From: Metapseudomonas resinovorans DSM 21078
Lineage (GTDB): Bacteria; Pseudomonadota; Gammaproteobacteria; Pseudomonadales; Pseudomonadaceae
Length of the DNA: 64,000 nucleotides
Direction of reading: 5' to 3'
NCBI RefSeq assembly: GCF_000423545.1
Contig: NZ_AUIE01000013.1
Location: 1-64,000, forward strand
Shown here: piece by piece, positions 46,089 to 59,781 of the stretch
How the letters are laid out: each line of letters opens with the position of its first letter
How positions within the stretch are numbered: the stretch's first letter is position 1
The notes under the pieces: generated by a model
The model's database searches: none
What the model saw: only the letters and a program-made list of their open reading frames with translations
What the model was told of the DNA's origin: nothing
Translations under genes and position numbers: made by a program

Positions 46089-46371
46089 ATAGAGAGGTTC
46101 TTCCACACATTAGGATGGAGGGCGGCCTGGAGTCGCCCGCGCAGCCGCCATGGCTGCTTGCGAAGGGGGCATTCTACCCGGATTCCTTGTCGAGGAAAGC
46201 GGGAGCACTTCCCGGTCTCCGTAGGACGGCGTCCACAGCCCCCGGCCATGGCGCCTCGCAACGAACACGCCAGCAAATCGACCGTCCGAGCAATCGAATG
46301 ACGCGCGCGCACCGTGGCGACGGGTACCCTCTGTTAATATGGGCTGCCCTGCCCTCATTCAAGCACTCACC
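46089..46371. other. secA-dciA divergent intergenic region (283 bases)
   Basis: This is the longest non-coding stretch in the window. GTTAATAT near 46333-46340 on the plus strand may be the -10 box of dciA. GC-rich dyads (for example GGCGTCC and GGACGGCG around 46222-46232) are visible. No tRNA, SecM-like peptide or riboswitch was recognised. Confidence 0.5.
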
Positions 46372-46833
46372 ATGGCGTTTCGTCCTTTGCCCGCCCGCTC
46401 CCCCGCCGCGCTTCTGCGCGAGGAGAAGCCATTGAAGGCGCTGTTCAATGAGGCGCAGCGTATCGACCAGCTGCAACAGCTTCTCGCCAGCCAGCTGCAA
46501 CCCGCCGCCCGCGAACACTGCCATGTTGCCTCGTGGCGCGAGGGTCGGCTGCTGCTGGTCGTCACCGATGGCCATTGGGCCACAAGGTTGCGCTATCAGC
46601 AGGCCCGTCTGCTGCGGCAGCTCAAGGGATTCGACGCGTTCGCCGGACTGGAGCGGATCGTCTTCAAGGTCCAGCCGAGCTACACCCCGCACAGCCCGCC
46701 AGTGACCGAGGGCCGTCTATCTTCCAAGGCGGCGGAAAGCCTGCAAGCCACGGCGGACACTGTCAGTGATCCCCGGCTGCGGGAAGCACTGGAGCGCCTG
46801 GCGCGCCACGGCAAACCACAAACGCAAGACTGA
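46372..46833 (+). CDS. dciA: DciA (DUF721) replicative-helicase loader
   Basis: This is a 153-residue protein of the DUF721 family, now called DciA. DciA assists loading of the DnaB helicase in bacteria that lack E. coli-type DnaC. The KH-like N-terminal domain is seen in LLASQLQPAAREHCHVASWREGRLLLVVTDGHWATRLRYQQARLL (about 37-85). The C-terminal tail is disordered. The ATG at 46372 begins MAFRPLPARSPAAL, fitting the family; an upstream ATG at 46339 would add 11 unlikely residues. It stands alone between secA and lpxC and ends at a shared terminator. Confidence 0.9.
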   Translation: MAFRPLPARSPAALLREEKPLKALFNEAQRIDQLQQLLASQLQPAAREHCHVASWREGRLLLVVTDGHWATRLRYQQARLLRQLKGFDAFAGLERIVFKVQPSYTPHSPPVTEGRLSSKAAESLQATADTVSDPRLREALERLARHGKPQTQD

Positions 46834-46855
46834 GCAATGAGCGAAGCGCGAACAT

Positions 46856-46884
46856 AAAAAAAGGCCACCCGAGGGTGGCCTTTG
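46856..46884. terminator. Bidirectional terminator between dciA and lpxC
   Basis: AAAGGCCACCC, GAG, GGTGGCCTTT stem with seven As at its left, which become the U-tract for the minus-strand lpxC/dcw transcript. This marks the 3' end of the dcw cluster. Confidence 0.92.
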
Positions 46885-46906
46885 AAGTCAGGAAAGAGGG
46901 TATTGC

Positions 46907-47854
<948 letters not shown>

Positions 47855-47930
47855 TCAACAATGGGCGGCGATAATAGCAGAACCGCCCTTTGCTGAACAC
47901 CAATCACCCTAATGCTCCTGATACAAATCA

Positions 47931-49118
47931 TCAATCAGCCTGGCGACGCAGGAACGCCGGGATGTCCAGGTAATCCAGGTCATCCTGAGTGTTGAGCTTG
48001 GCCGCGGTGGCCGCGCCGGCGTGAGCCTGATTGCGCATCACGGTCGGGCGATCCAGGTCGCGATAATTGACAGACGGCTGCTCCGGACGAGTGGCTACAG
48101 TGGCGGTGGCCACAGTGGCTGCCTGCACGGTGTTGTCGACTACCTTGACCGGTTTCTCGATGCGCGCACCCAGGCCAGTGGCCACTACCGTTACGTGCAG
48201 TTCGTCGCGCATGTCCGGATCGATCACGGTGCCCACCTTGACGGTGGCGTGCTCGGAAGCGAACTGCTCGATGATGTTACCCACGTCGGAGTACTCGCCC
48301 AGGGACAGGTCCGGACCGGCGGTGATGTTCACCAGGATGCCGCGGGCGCCCTGCAGGTTCACGTCGTCGAGCAGCGGGTTGCGGATGGCCGCTTCAGTGG
48401 CTTCGCGAGCGCGATTCGGACCGCTGGCGCAGCCGGTGCCCATCATCGCCATACCCATTTCGCCCATCACGGTCTTAACGTCGGCGAAGTCGACGTTGAT
48501 CATGCCGGGACGCTTGATGATGTCGGAGATGCCGCGTACCGCGCCGGCGAGCACGTCGTCAGCCTTGGCAAAGGCGGACAGCAGGCTGGCGTCCTTGCCG
48601 AGAATGGTCAGCAACTTCTCGTTGGGGATGGTGATCAGGGAGTCGACGCTTTCAGCCAACGAACGGATGCCCTCGTCGGCGATCTGCATGCGCTTGCGGC
48701 CTTCGAACGGGAACGGACGGGTCACCACCGCAACGGTGAGGATGCCCATTTCCTTGGCCACTTCAGCGATGATCGGCGCCGCACCGGTACCGGTGCCACC
48801 GCCCATGCCGGTGGTGATGAAGACCATGTCGGCGCCCTGCAGCACTTCGGCGATGCGCTCACGATCTTCGATGGCAGCCTGACGACCGACTTCCGGATTG
48901 GCACCGGCGCCCAGGCCCTTGGTGACACCTGGGCCGAGCTGCAGAACGGTGCGTGCTCCGATGTTCTTCAGCGCCTGGGCATCGGTGTTGGCGCAGATGA
49001 ACTCGACGCCTTCAATGTTGCTCTTGGCCATGTGGTTCACGGCGTTGCCACCGCCACCACCGACACCTATTACCTTGATGACCGCTGTTTGCGGAACATT
49101 ATCTACGAGTTCGAACAT
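47931..49118 (-). CDS. ftsZ: Cell division protein FtsZ
   Basis: FtsZ is the tubulin-like GTPase that forms the Z-ring. The 395 residues contain the tubulin signature [10 protein letters not shown] (about 108-117). N-terminal [13 protein letters not shown] and the T7-loop [11 protein letters not shown] are also seen. A variable linker ends in the conserved C-terminal peptide [15 protein letters not shown], which binds FtsA and ZipA. It is 46 bases after ftsA. Confidence 0.99.
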   Translation of the reverse strand: MFELVDNVPQTAVIKVIGVGGGGGNAVNHMAKSNIEGVEFICANTDAQALKNIGARTVLQLGPGVTKGLGAGANPEVGRQAAIEDRERIAEVLQGADMVFITTGMGGGTGTGAAPIIAEVAKEMGILTVAVVTRPFPFEGRKRMQIADEGIRSLAESVDSLITIPNEKLLTILGKDASLLSAFAKADDVLAGAVRGISDIIKRPGMINVDFADVKTVMGEMGMAMMGTGCASGPNRAREATEAAIRNPLLDDVNLQGARGILVNITAGPDLSLGEYSDVGNIIEQFASEHATVKVGTVIDPDMRDELHVTVVATGLGARIEKPVKVVDNTVQAATVATATVATRPEQPSVNYRDLDRPTVMRNQAHAGAATAAKLNTQDDLDYLDIPAFLRRQAD

Positions 49119-49165
49119 ATCCCCTCTCCTTCCTTTTTTAGTTTTTCGCCTACTGCGTACCGCGG

Positions 49166-50416
49166 TTAAAAATTGCCCTGAACCCAGCGTTTGAGCCGTT
49201 CCAGTACAGGAGCCTTGGCGTCTTCGGAGTAGCCGAAGCTGCCTGTGGAAGCAGGCATGCCGTCGGACTGCTTCTGCAACCCGTACATCAGCAGGCCCAC
49301 GCCCGTGGAATAGATGGGGTTGCGCACGACATCGGCGAGCCCCTTGACGCTATGCGGCACGCCGAGGCGCACCGGCATGTGGAAAATCTCTTCGGCCAGC
49401 TCGACCGCGCCTTCCATCTTGGCGGTGCCACCGGTCAGGACGATGCCGGCTGGGATCAAGTCTTCGTAGCCACTGCGGCGCAGCTCGGCCTGGATCAGGG
49501 TGAAGAGCTCGTCGTAACGGGGCTCGACCACCTCAGCCAGGGCCTGGCGCGACAGTTCGCGCGGCGGACGGTCGCCGACGCTGGGTACCTTAATGGTTTC
49601 ACCGGCACCCGCCAGCTTGGCCAGGGCGCAGGCGTAGCGGATCTTGATCTCTTCGGCGTACTGGGTCGGCGTACGCAGGGCCATGGCGATGTCGTTGGTC
49701 ACCTGGTCGCCAGCAATCGGGATCACCGCGGTATGGCGGATGGCGCCCTCGGTGAAGATGGCGATGTCGGTGGTGCCGCCACCGATATCCACCAGGCAGA
49801 CACCCAGCTCCTTCTCGTCATCGGTAATCACCGAGTAGGCCGAAGCCAGTTGCTCGAGGATGATGTCGTCCACTTCCAGGCCACAGCGGCGCACGCACTT
49901 CTCGATGTTCTGGGCGGCGTTCACCGCGCAGGTCACCACATGCACCTTGGCTTCCAGGCGCACACCGGACATGCCCAGCGGCTCGCGCACGCCTTCCTGG
50001 TTGTCGATTACATAGTCCTGGGCCAGGGTGTGCAGTACGCGCTGGTCGGCAGGAATGGCCACCGCCTGGGCGGCGTCCAGCACACGCTCGATATCGGCGC
50101 CGCTCACTTCCCGGTCGCGAATCGCCACGATGCCGTGGGAGTTCAGGCTGCGGATATGGTTGCCGGCGATGCCGACGAACGCCGAGTGGATGCGGCAACC
50201 CGCCATCAGCTGCGCCTCTTCCACAGCGCGCTGGATGGACTGCACGGTGGACTCGATGTTCACCACCACGCCCTTCTTCAGGCCGCGCGACGGATGGGTG
50301 CCAATGCCAACGATTTCCAGTTGGCCGTCGGCTGCGACCTCGCCCACCAGCGCCACCACTTTGGAGGTGCCGATGTCCAGGCCGACGATCATCTTGCCGC
50401 TCTGTACGCTTGCCAT
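49166..50416 (-). CDS. ftsA: Cell division protein FtsA
   Basis: FtsA is an actin-like ATPase that tethers FtsZ to the membrane. The 416 residues begin MASVQSGKMIVGLDIGTSKVVALVGE. The second phosphate-binding loop is seen as CLVDIGGGTTDIAIF and the adenosine motif as IVLTGGTAKMEG. The amphipathic C-terminal membrane helix is VLERLKRWVQGNF. The ATG at 50416 was chosen over the longer frame, which runs into ftsQ. The gap to ftsQ is 22 bases. Confidence 0.98.
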   Translation of the reverse strand: MASVQSGKMIVGLDIGTSKVVALVGEVAADGQLEIVGIGTHPSRGLKKGVVVNIESTVQSIQRAVEEAQLMAGCRIHSAFVGIAGNHIRSLNSHGIVAIRDREVSGADIERVLDAAQAVAIPADQRVLHTLAQDYVIDNQEGVREPLGMSGVRLEAKVHVVTCAVNAAQNIEKCVRRCGLEVDDIILEQLASAYSVITDDEKELGVCLVDIGGGTTDIAIFTEGAIRHTAVIPIAGDQVTNDIAMALRTPTQYAEEIKIRYACALAKLAGAGETIKVPSVGDRPPRELSRQALAEVVEPRYDELFTLIQAELRRSGYEDLIPAGIVLTGGTAKMEGAVELAEEIFHMPVRLGVPHSVKGLADVVRNPIYSTGVGLLMYGLQKQSDGMPASTGSFGYSEDAKAPVLERLKRWVQGNF

Positions 50417-50438
50417 GGTTCTAACCTTCTCTCTCAAT

Positions 50439-51302
50439 TCACTGCACGGCGACCGCAGCCGCCGCTGGGGCCTCGACCGGCGTCCGCCAGGCCACTGCAA
50501 GGCCGTTGGGGTAGCGCAGGTCGACGCGCTCGATGTTCGCTATCTGATCCTTCAGCGTTTTCTCGTAGATCGAGATGAAACGCCGCATTTTCTCCACCAG
50601 ATGATCCCGCCCCAGCAGCAGCTCGACGCCCTGGCCGGTGGACAGGAACCAGCTGCCGCGCTCACGCAGTTCCAGCCGGACTATGGAAAAGCCGAGCGGA
50701 CGCAGCATCTGGCTGAGCATCTGGTATTGCTGCATCACTTGCTCCTGGGCCCGCTGCGGTCCCCAGAGTTGCGGCAGCTGTTCATAGTGGGCCAGCTCGC
50801 GCGGAGCAAAGGCCTGGCCCTGATTGTTCAAAAGCGCTTCATCGCCCCAACGGGCGATGGGTAGTTGTTCTTCCAGGCGGACCATCACCTGGTCCGGCCA
50901 CACCCGACGTACCTCGGCATGGGCAATCCACGGCATCTGTTCCAGCTCGCGGCGCATGCCCGCCAGGTCGATGCTGAAGAAACTCGCGGCGATATACGGA
51001 GCGATTCGCTGCTGCACCGCCTGCTGGCTGATGTAGCTCAGGTCGCCCTGCACATTGACCTTGGCGATGGGCCGGTCGGCGTAAGGCAGCAGTCGCTGCG
51101 CCGCCTCATAGGCGCCGAAGCCGAGCACCGCCAGCATCACCGGCCAGGCCAGCTTCCGCAGGAAGCCGAAGCTGGGCTTGGGTAGGCGCTGCGTCAGCGG
51201 TTCCTTCGCCACCATCCGACTGGCGCCACGCGGCATCGGCTTGCGCGGCGGAACGGCGCGACCGATTACGGGTTCCTGACGACGGATAGTGGCGCTTCGC
51301 AT
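50439..51302 (-). CDS. ftsQ: Cell division protein FtsQ
   Basis: FtsQ is a bitopic divisome scaffold that binds FtsB and FtsL. The 287 residues have a basic cytoplasmic tail (1-45), a transmembrane helix at about 50-68 ([17 protein letters not shown]), a POTRA domain (about 75-145, [22 protein letters not shown]) and a beta domain (LPQLWGPQ and following). It lies four bases after ddlB. It ends in an Ala/Val-rich low-complexity tail. Confidence 0.96.
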   Translation of the reverse strand: MRSATIRRQEPVIGRAVPPRKPMPRGASRMVAKEPLTQRLPKPSFGFLRKLAWPVMLAVLGFGAYEAAQRLLPYADRPIAKVNVQGDLSYISQQAVQQRIAPYIAASFFSIDLAGMRRELEQMPWIAHAEVRRVWPDQVMVRLEEQLPIARWGDEALLNNQGQAFAPRELAHYEQLPQLWGPQRAQEQVMQQYQMLSQMLRPLGFSIVRLELRERGSWFLSTGQGVELLLGRDHLVEKMRRFISIYEKTLKDQIANIERVDLRYPNGLAVAWRTPVEAPAAAAVAVQ

Positions 51303-51306
51303 GGAA

Positions 51307-53703
<2,397 letters not shown>

Positions 53704-53711
<8 letters not shown>

Positions 53712-54774
53712 TGGCCACCTCCAGACAGATCTCGACCACAGTGCGTGTGGCGGCAGGTTTGGCCAGACGGCGGGCGGTAGCGCCCATGGCCTTGAGTTTC
53801 TCGGGCTGCATCAGGACCTCGGTCAGCTGAGCGGCCAGCTTGGCCGCGTCAGTGGAATGTTGCGGAAGAAGGACAGCCGCGCCCTCCTTCGCCAGATAAT
53901 CGGCATTGCGCGACTGGTGATCGTCGATCGCATGGGGCAGCGGCACCAGGAACGATGGCAGTCCAGCGGCTGCCAGTTCGCTCACGGTCAAGGCACCCGC
54001 ACGGCAGATGACCAGATCGGCCCAGGCATAGGCACGAGCCATATCCTTGATGAAGGGCGCGACCTCGGCTTCGACCGCAGCTTCGCGATAACGCTCCGCG
54101 GTGATCTCGTCATGTTTGCGCCCGGCCTGGTGGAACACCTCGGGACGCAAGTCCGCCGGTACTTTGGCCAAAGCTTCAGGCAGCAACTTGTTCAGCGGTT
54201 CTGCGCCCAGGCTCCCGCCCAGCACCAGCAGGCGCGGCTTGCGACCTGACAGCGCATCACGCGGGGTCTCCAGGAACAGCTCCTCACGCACCGGGTTACC
54301 GGTGGTCCGCCGTTTGTCGCTTTTCCCGAAGGTTTCGGGGAAGGCTTCGCACACGCGGCTGGCGAATGGCGCCAGGCTGCGGTTGGCGGTGCCCGCCACG
54401 GCGTTCTGCTCGTGGATGATCAGCGGCACACCGGACAGGCGAGCAGCCAGACCACCAGGCCCCGTGACATAGCCCCCCATACCGAGTACGCAGATGGGTT
54501 TCAGTTCACGCACGATGCGACGTGCCTGGAACAGCGACTTCAGCAACTCGAACGGTGCCTTGAGCAGCGACTTCAACCCCTTGCCCCGCAAACCGCTCAC
54601 CTGAATGAGATGCAGGGGCAGACCGGCCTGGGGTACCAATTCGTTCTCGATACCTTTCGGTGTGCCCAGCCAATGCACCTTGAAGCCGCGCGCCTGAAAC
54701 TCGCGGGCGCAGGCCAGGGCCGGGAATACGTGGCCGCCGGTGCCGCCGGCCATGATCAGCACGTTGCCGCTCAT
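53704..54774 (-). CDS. murG: UDP-GlcNAc:lipid I transferase MurG
   Basis: MurG is a membrane-associated glycosyltransferase that turns lipid I into lipid II. The 356 residues start [26 protein letters not shown] (the G-loop). The other motifs are [41 protein letters not shown] and [32 protein letters not shown]. It is coupled to ftsW by a four-base overlap. Confidence 0.98.
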
Positions 54775-55979
54775 GGGCGCACCTCCTCGTCGAAGAAATC
54801 GCTCTCGACGAACTCCACTTCCTCATTGCCCAGTTGGGTACGCCGCTCCCACTCGATACGCAGCAGCAAGGCGAGACTGACGCAACAGATCACAAGGGAG
54901 CTGCCGCCGTAGCTGAGGAACGGCAATGTCAGTCCCTTGGTCGGCAGCAAGCCGACGTTCACGCCGATGTTGATCAGCACTTGGCCGATCCAGAGGAAAG
55001 CCAGGCCATAGGCGACATAGGCGGAGAAGTACTGGCGCGCCTTCTCGGCCCAGAGACCGATATAGAGAGCGCGGACGCTTACGAAGACGAACAGGCCGAC
55101 GGTGGCCAGGGCACCGATCATGCCCAGCTCTTCGGCCAATACTGCGAAGACAAAGTCGGTGTGGGCTTCCGGCAGGTAGAACTGCTTCTGGATGCTGTTA
55201 CCCAACCCCACGCCGAACCATTCCCCACGACCAAAGGCGATCAGCGCCTGGCTGAGCTGATAGCCGGCACCGTACTGGTCAGCCCAGGGGTCGATGAAGT
55301 TGGTCAGACGCTGCATCCGGTAACTCTGGCTGGTCATTACCAGCACACCAGCGGCGAGTACCGCACCGACCAGAGGGATGAAGCGCACCAGGTTAATGCC
55401 ACCAAGGAACAACATGGCGATGCAGGCGCCCACCAGCACCACGGTGGCACCGAAGTCCGGCTCGGCCAGCAGCAGCACCGCAATCGGGCCCAGCACCAGC
55501 ATCGGCTTGATGAAGCCGGTGAGTTTTTCACGCACCTCATCCTGGCGACGCACCAGGTAACCGGCGATGAACATCACGGTGAACAACTTGGCCAACTCAG
55601 ACGGCTGCAGGTTGAACAGACCGAAGCCGATCCAGCGCTTAGCGCCGTTGACCTCGCGACCGATGCCAGGCAGCAGCACCAGGATCAGCAGAACGATGGC
55701 GGCCAGCATCAGCCGGGCGCCATGACGCTGCCAGAAGGCCATGGGTATCTGCAGGGTGACCAAGCCCGCACCGAGGCCAATCGTCAGGTAAACCAGATGA
55801 CGGATCATGTGGTACAGCGGGTTGCCAGACGAGGCCGCCGCGACCTCCGACGAAGCCGAGGTGATCATCACCAGGCCCAGGCCGAGTAGCGACAGGCAAC
55901 CAGCGAGCAACGGGAAGTCTATGTCGATGCCGCGGCGGCTGCGCAGCGGCGAGGGGGCGGCGAGCAGACGGGCCAGCAT
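54771..55979 (-). CDS. ftsW: Peptidoglycan polymerase FtsW
   Basis: FtsW is the SEDS-family glycosyltransferase that makes septal glycan strands with FtsI. The 402 residues have about ten transmembrane segments. The conserved SEDS motifs are NGAKRWIGFGLFNLQPSELAKL and ATVVLVGACIAML. The catalytic-Asp region is AHTDFVFAVLAEELG, and LPTKGLTLPFLSYGGSSL is near the end. The ATG at 55979 overlaps the murD stop by one base (TGATG). A longer open frame runs back into murD and is rejected. Confidence 0.97.
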   Translation of the reverse strand: MLARLLAAPSPLRSRRGIDIDFPLLAGCLSLLGLGLVMITSASSEVAAASSGNPLYHMIRHLVYLTIGLGAGLVTLQIPMAFWQRHGARLMLAAIVLLILVLLPGIGREVNGAKRWIGFGLFNLQPSELAKLFTVMFIAGYLVRRQDEVREKLTGFIKPMLVLGPIAVLLLAEPDFGATVVLVGACIAMLFLGGINLVRFIPLVGAVLAAGVLVMTSQSYRMQRLTNFIDPWADQYGAGYQLSQALIAFGRGEWFGVGLGNSIQKQFYLPEAHTDFVFAVLAEELGMIGALATVGLFVFVSVRALYIGLWAEKARQYFSAYVAYGLAFLWIGQVLINIGVNVGLLPTKGLTLPFLSYGGSSLVICCVSLALLLRIEWERRTQLGNEEVEFVESDFFDEEVRP

Positions 55980-57325
55980 CAGGAGAGCCCCTCCACGGCT
56001 TGCGCGAACAGACGACCGCGTTCTTCGAAGTTCTTGAACATGTCCAGGCTGGCGCACGCCGGCGAGAGCAGCACGGCATCGCCGGCTTCGGCCAGCTCGG
56101 CGCAACGCTGCACGGCATCGTCCAGGGTTCTGACCCGCACCAGAGGAACTGCGTCCCCCAGAGCCTCGGCAATCAACTCGGCATCGCGTCCCAGCAGCAC
56201 GACGGCGCGGCAGAAACGTGTCACCGGCGTCTTCAGTCCGGAGAAATCGGCGCCCTTGCCATCTCCACCGGCAATCAGCACCAGTTTGCCGTCGATGTCG
56301 GCTCCCAGGCCTTCGATCGCCGCCAGGGCCGCCCCGACGTTGGTGGCTTTGGAGTCGTCGTAGTAGGAAACGCCGTGCAGCTCACGTACCCACTGGCAAC
56401 GATGGGCCAGACCGGCGAAGGTCCGCAGGGTGTCCAGCATGGGTTCGAACGGGAGGCCCACGGCATGTCCCAAGGCCAGGGAAGCCAGGGCATTGGACTG
56501 ATTGTGGGCGCCGCGGACTTTCAGCTCGCGCACCGACATCAGCTTGTCGAATTGGTAGGCCAGGTACTTCTCGCCCTGTTCTTCGACAAGGCCGAAGGAT
56601 TTGAAGTCAGGCTTGTTGAGGCCGAAGGTCCAGCAAGGCACCTGGTCCGCCACCAGTGGGCGAGACAGCGCATCGCCACGGTTGACCACAACCTGACGTG
56701 CGCCACGAAAGACGCGGTGTTTGGCCAGGTGATAGGCCTGCATGTCCGCGTAGCGGTCCATGTGGTCTTCACTGACGTTGAGCACCGTTGCCACCTCAGC
56801 GTTCAGCCGATCGGTGGTTTCCAGCTGGAAGCTCGACAGTTCCAGTACATAGAGTTCGATGTCGTCGGCCAGCAAATCCAGTGCCGGCGTGCCGAGGTTG
56901 CCGCCTACGGCGACGCGCTTGCCGGCAGCCTTGGCCATGTCGCCCACCAGCGTGGTGACGGTGCTCTTGGCGTTGGAGCCGGTGATGGCGACGATCGGCG
57001 CCTTGGCATGTCGGGTGAACAGCTCAATATCGCCGGACAGCTTGGTGCCGCGTCGGGCGGCTTCCTGCAATGCCGGCGTGGCCAGCGCCAGGCCCGGGCT
57101 CACATAGAGCTCGCTGGCGCGACCGAGGAAGTCCGGATCAAGCTCGCCACAACGCACTTCCACCTGCGGGAACTGACTCTGGAGCGTCGCAAGTTCCGGC
57201 GGGTTCGCACGCGTATCGGCCACGGCAAACGGAACGCCCTGGCGCGCCAGGAAGCGCACCAGGGACATGCCGCTCTTGCCGAGGCCGACAACGATGCGGA
57301 ACTGGTCGGAAGCGATCAGCGTCAC
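55979..57325 (-). CDS. murD: UDP-MurNAc-L-alanine-D-glutamate ligase
   Basis: MurD adds D-Glu. The 448 residues open with RIVVGLGKSGMSLVRFLARQG. The ATP motif is VAITGSNAKSTVTTLVGDMAKAAGK (about 113-137). NVSEDHMDRY with the carbamylated-Lys region follows, and YYDDSKATNVGAALAAI is the MurD C-domain motif. Six bases separate it from mraY. It is cotranslated with ftsW. Confidence 0.97.
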   Translation of the reverse strand: MTLIASDQFRIVVGLGKSGMSLVRFLARQGVPFAVADTRANPPELATLQSQFPQVEVRCGELDPDFLGRASELYVSPGLALATPALQEAARRGTKLSGDIELFTRHAKAPIVAITGSNAKSTVTTLVGDMAKAAGKRVAVGGNLGTPALDLLADDIELYVLELSSFQLETTDRLNAEVATVLNVSEDHMDRYADMQAYHLAKHRVFRGARQVVVNRGDALSRPLVADQVPCWTFGLNKPDFKSFGLVEEQGEKYLAYQFDKLMSVRELKVRGAHNQSNALASLALGHAVGLPFEPMLDTLRTFAGLAHRCQWVRELHGVSYYDDSKATNVGAALAAIEGLGADIDGKLVLIAGGDGKGADFSGLKTPVTRFCRAVVLLGRDAELIAEALGDAVPLVRVRTLDDAVQRCAELAEAGDAVLLSPACASLDMFKNFEERGRLFAQAVEGLS

Positions 57326-57331
57326 TCTCGG

Positions 57332-58414
57332 TTACCTCAATTTCAGGGTGGCTAGACCGATCAGCACCAGGATCACAGTGATGATCCAGAACCGTACGAT
57401 GACCCGGGGTTCGGGCCAGCCTTTCAGTTCGAAGTGGTGATGAATAGGAGCCATGCGGAAAACGCGACGACCGGTCAGCTTGAACGACGCGACCTGGATC
57501 ATCACCGACAGGGTTTCCATGACGAACACGCCGCCCATGATGAACAGCACCACTTCCTGGCGCACGATCACGGCGATAGTGCCCAGCGCCGCCCCCAGAG
57601 CCAGGGCACCTACGTCACCCATGAAGACCTGGGCCGGGTAGGTGTTGAACCAGAGGAAGCCGAGGCCGGCACCCACCAGGGCGGCACAGAACACGATCAG
57701 TTCTCCCGCACCCGGTACGTACGGGATGAGCAGGTATTCCGCGAATTTGATGTTCCCCGACAGGTAGCAGAAGATCCCCAGTGCGCCGCCGACCATGACG
57801 GTCGGCATGATGGCGAGCCCATCGAGTCCGTCGGTCAGGTTCACCGCATTGCTGGAGCCGACGATCACGAAGTACGTCAACACCACGAAACCGATGCCCA
57901 GCGGGATCTCGATGTTCTTCACCAGCGGCAGGATCAGGGTGGTCTCGGCCGGAGTGCTGGCGGTCATATAGAGGAAGATCGCGGCGGCGATACCAAATAC
58001 GGACTGCCAGAAATACTTCCAGCGGCTCGGCAGGCCACGGGAGTTCTTCTCGATCACCTTGCGGTAGTCGTCTACCCAACCGATGGCGCCGAAGGCCAAG
58101 GTCACGGCCAGCACCACCCATACATAGCGGTTGGACAGGTCGGCCCAGAGCAGGGTGCTGATGCCAATGGCGGTCAGAATCAGCGCGCCCCCCATGGTCG
58201 GCGTGCCGGATTTCGACAAATGCGATTGCGGGCCGTCGTTACGCACGGCCTGGCCGATCTGGCGAATCTGCAGGGTACGAATCATCCAGGGACCGAGCCA
58301 GAGCGACAGCGACAGGGCTGTCAGGACGCCGAGAATCCCGCGCAGGGTCAGGTACTGGAATACGCCGAACCCTTTATGAAACTGTTGCAGGTACTCAGCG
58401 AGCAGCAGCAGCAT
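57332..58414 (-). CDS. mraY: Phospho-MurNAc-pentapeptide transferase MraY
   Basis: MraY makes lipid I on undecaprenyl phosphate in the inner membrane. The 360 residues have ten transmembrane helices. Catalytic landmarks are [21 protein letters not shown] (Asp-Asp), [16 protein letters not shown] and [15 protein letters not shown]. The ATG at 58414 begins [16 protein letters not shown], the family start. It is two bases after murF. Confidence 0.98.
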   Translation of the reverse strand: MLLLLAEYLQQFHKGFGVFQYLTLRGILGVLTALSLSLWLGPWMIRTLQIRQIGQAVRNDGPQSHLSKSGTPTMGGALILTAIGISTLLWADLSNRYVWVVLAVTLAFGAIGWVDDYRKVIEKNSRGLPSRWKYFWQSVFGIAAAIFLYMTASTPAETTLILPLVKNIEIPLGIGFVVLTYFVIVGSSNAVNLTDGLDGLAIMPTVMVGGALGIFCYLSGNIKFAEYLLIPYVPGAGELIVFCAALVGAGLGFLWFNTYPAQVFMGDVGALALGAALGTIAVIVRQEVVLFIMGGVFVMETLSVMIQVASFKLTGRRVFRMAPIHHHFELKGWPEPRVIVRFWIITVILVLIGLATLKLR

Positions 58415-58416
58415 GA

Positions 58417-59781
58417 TTAGTGAGCCTCCCCCGTCCCGCAAAGCGCCGCGACGACTTTGTCCATCGCTGCGCTGCGGGAGCCTTTGATCAGAATTGTGGT
58501 GTTTGAGTCCTGCTCGCTGACCAGCGCCTGGATCAGGCTGGCCTGGTCGGCGAAATGACGCCCTTGGGTGCCGAAGGCAGTAACCGCATGTGCCATCAGC
58601 GGACCGACGGCGTACAAGGCGCTAACCTTGCCGCGCGCGTATTCGCCTACGTCACGGTGGCCCTGTTCGGCCCATTCGCCGAGCTCGCCCATATCTCCGA
58701 GCACCAGGACGGTGCGACCGGAAAAGCCGGCGAGTATATCAACGGCGGCGAGCATCGACGCGGGGTTGGCGTTGTAGCTGTCGTCGATTACGCGCATGCC
58801 GCTGGTGGCGAGCTGCGCTACGGCGCGGCCTTTGACAGGCTGCAGGTTTTCCAGGCCAGCCTTGATCCCGACCAATGGCACGCCCAAGGCATGGGCGGCT
58901 GCGGCAGCGGCCAGAGCATTGGCGACGTTGTGCGCCCCCAACAGGTTGAGCTGGATGTCCGCTTCGCCGACCATGCCACGAAGGCTGAAGGCCATGCATC
59001 CGCGGGCATCCCGAGCCAGGTTCTCAGCGCGCACGTCGGCGCGCGAATCATCCAGACCGAAACTGATGACTTTCCGACCGGCAGCACGTGTGTGCCAGAT
59101 GTCGAATGCGCGGTCGTCACGATTCAGAACAGCGATACCGTCAGACGACAGCCCTTCGAGGATTTCACCCTTGGCCTCTACGATTTTCTCGGGCCCGCCG
59201 AATTCACCCACATGGGCAGTGCCGGCGTTGTTCAGGATCGCTACTTGGGGACGGGTCAGGCGTACCGTGTAGAGAATCTCGCCGACACGGGAGGCTCCGA
59301 GTTCGATGACGGCGCTGTCGTGTTCGGCGCCCAGTTCCAACAATGTCAGGGGCACGCCGAGATCGTTGTTCAAGTTGCCGCGGGTAGCCAGCACGGAACC
59401 CTGGGTCCGCAGGATGCTGGCGAGCATTTCCTTGACCGTGGTCTTGCCACTGGAACCGGTGACCGCGGCAACACGGCCGGTGAAGCCATCGCGGTTGTAG
59501 GCCCCCAGACGGCCGAGACCTTCGCGGGTGTCGGCCACCAGCAGTTGCGGAATTGGAGCATCAGCCACCTTGCGCTGTACCAGCGCAGCAACGGCACCTT
59601 TGGCGGCGACGTCCGAAAGGTAGTCGTGCCCATCGAAACGCGGGCCGACCAAGGCAACGAATAGTTGTCCGGCTTCAATCTTGCGGCTGTCGCTGGAGAC
59701 GCCGGTAAAGGCGACATCGGCCCCCACCAGCTCTCCCTGGAGCGGCGCGAGCAGTTCAGACAACTGGAAGGGCTTAAGCAT
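58417..59781 (-). CDS. murF: UDP-MurNAc-tripeptide-D-Ala-D-Ala ligase
   Basis: MurF adds D-Ala-D-Ala (from DdlB) to the tripeptide. The 454 residues have the ATP motif [20 protein letters not shown] (about 105-124). [13 protein letters not shown] and [18 protein letters not shown] are the MurF C-domain signature. The start ATG at 59781 overlaps the murE stop by eight bases; an open frame runs back to 59907 but is inside murE. Coupled translation is implied. Confidence 0.98.
   Translation of the reverse strand: MLKPFQLSELLAPLQGELVGADVAFTGVSSDSRKIEAGQLFVALVGPRFDGHDYLSDVAAKGAVAALVQRKVADAPIPQLLVADTREGLGRLGAYNRDGFTGRVAAVTGSSGKTTVKEMLASILRTQGSVLATRGNLNNDLGVPLTLLELGAEHDSAVIELGASRVGEILYTVRLTRPQVAILNNAGTAHVGEFGGPEKIVEAKGEILEGLSSDGIAVLNRDDRAFDIWHTRAAGRKVISFGLDDSRADVRAENLARDARGCMAFSLRGMVGEADIQLNLLGAHNVANALAAAAAAHALGVPLVGIKAGLENLQPVKGRAVAQLATSGMRVIDDSYNANPASMLAAVDILAGFSGRTVLVLGDMGELGEWAEQGHRDVGEYARGKVSALYAVGPLMAHAVTAFGTQGRHFADQASLIQALVSEQDSNTTILIKGSRSAAMDKVVAALCGTGEAH

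Noticed and set aside
41937-46301. A 1454-residue open frame antisense to argJ and secA
   Set aside because: Spans two certain genes on the other strand, with Val/His/Gly-biased composition and no domain; a codon-bias artefact despite its length.
46115-46371. Small frames in the secA-dciA gap as a SecM analogue
   Set aside because: No signal peptide plus arrest-motif pattern; Arg/Pro-rich translations look random.
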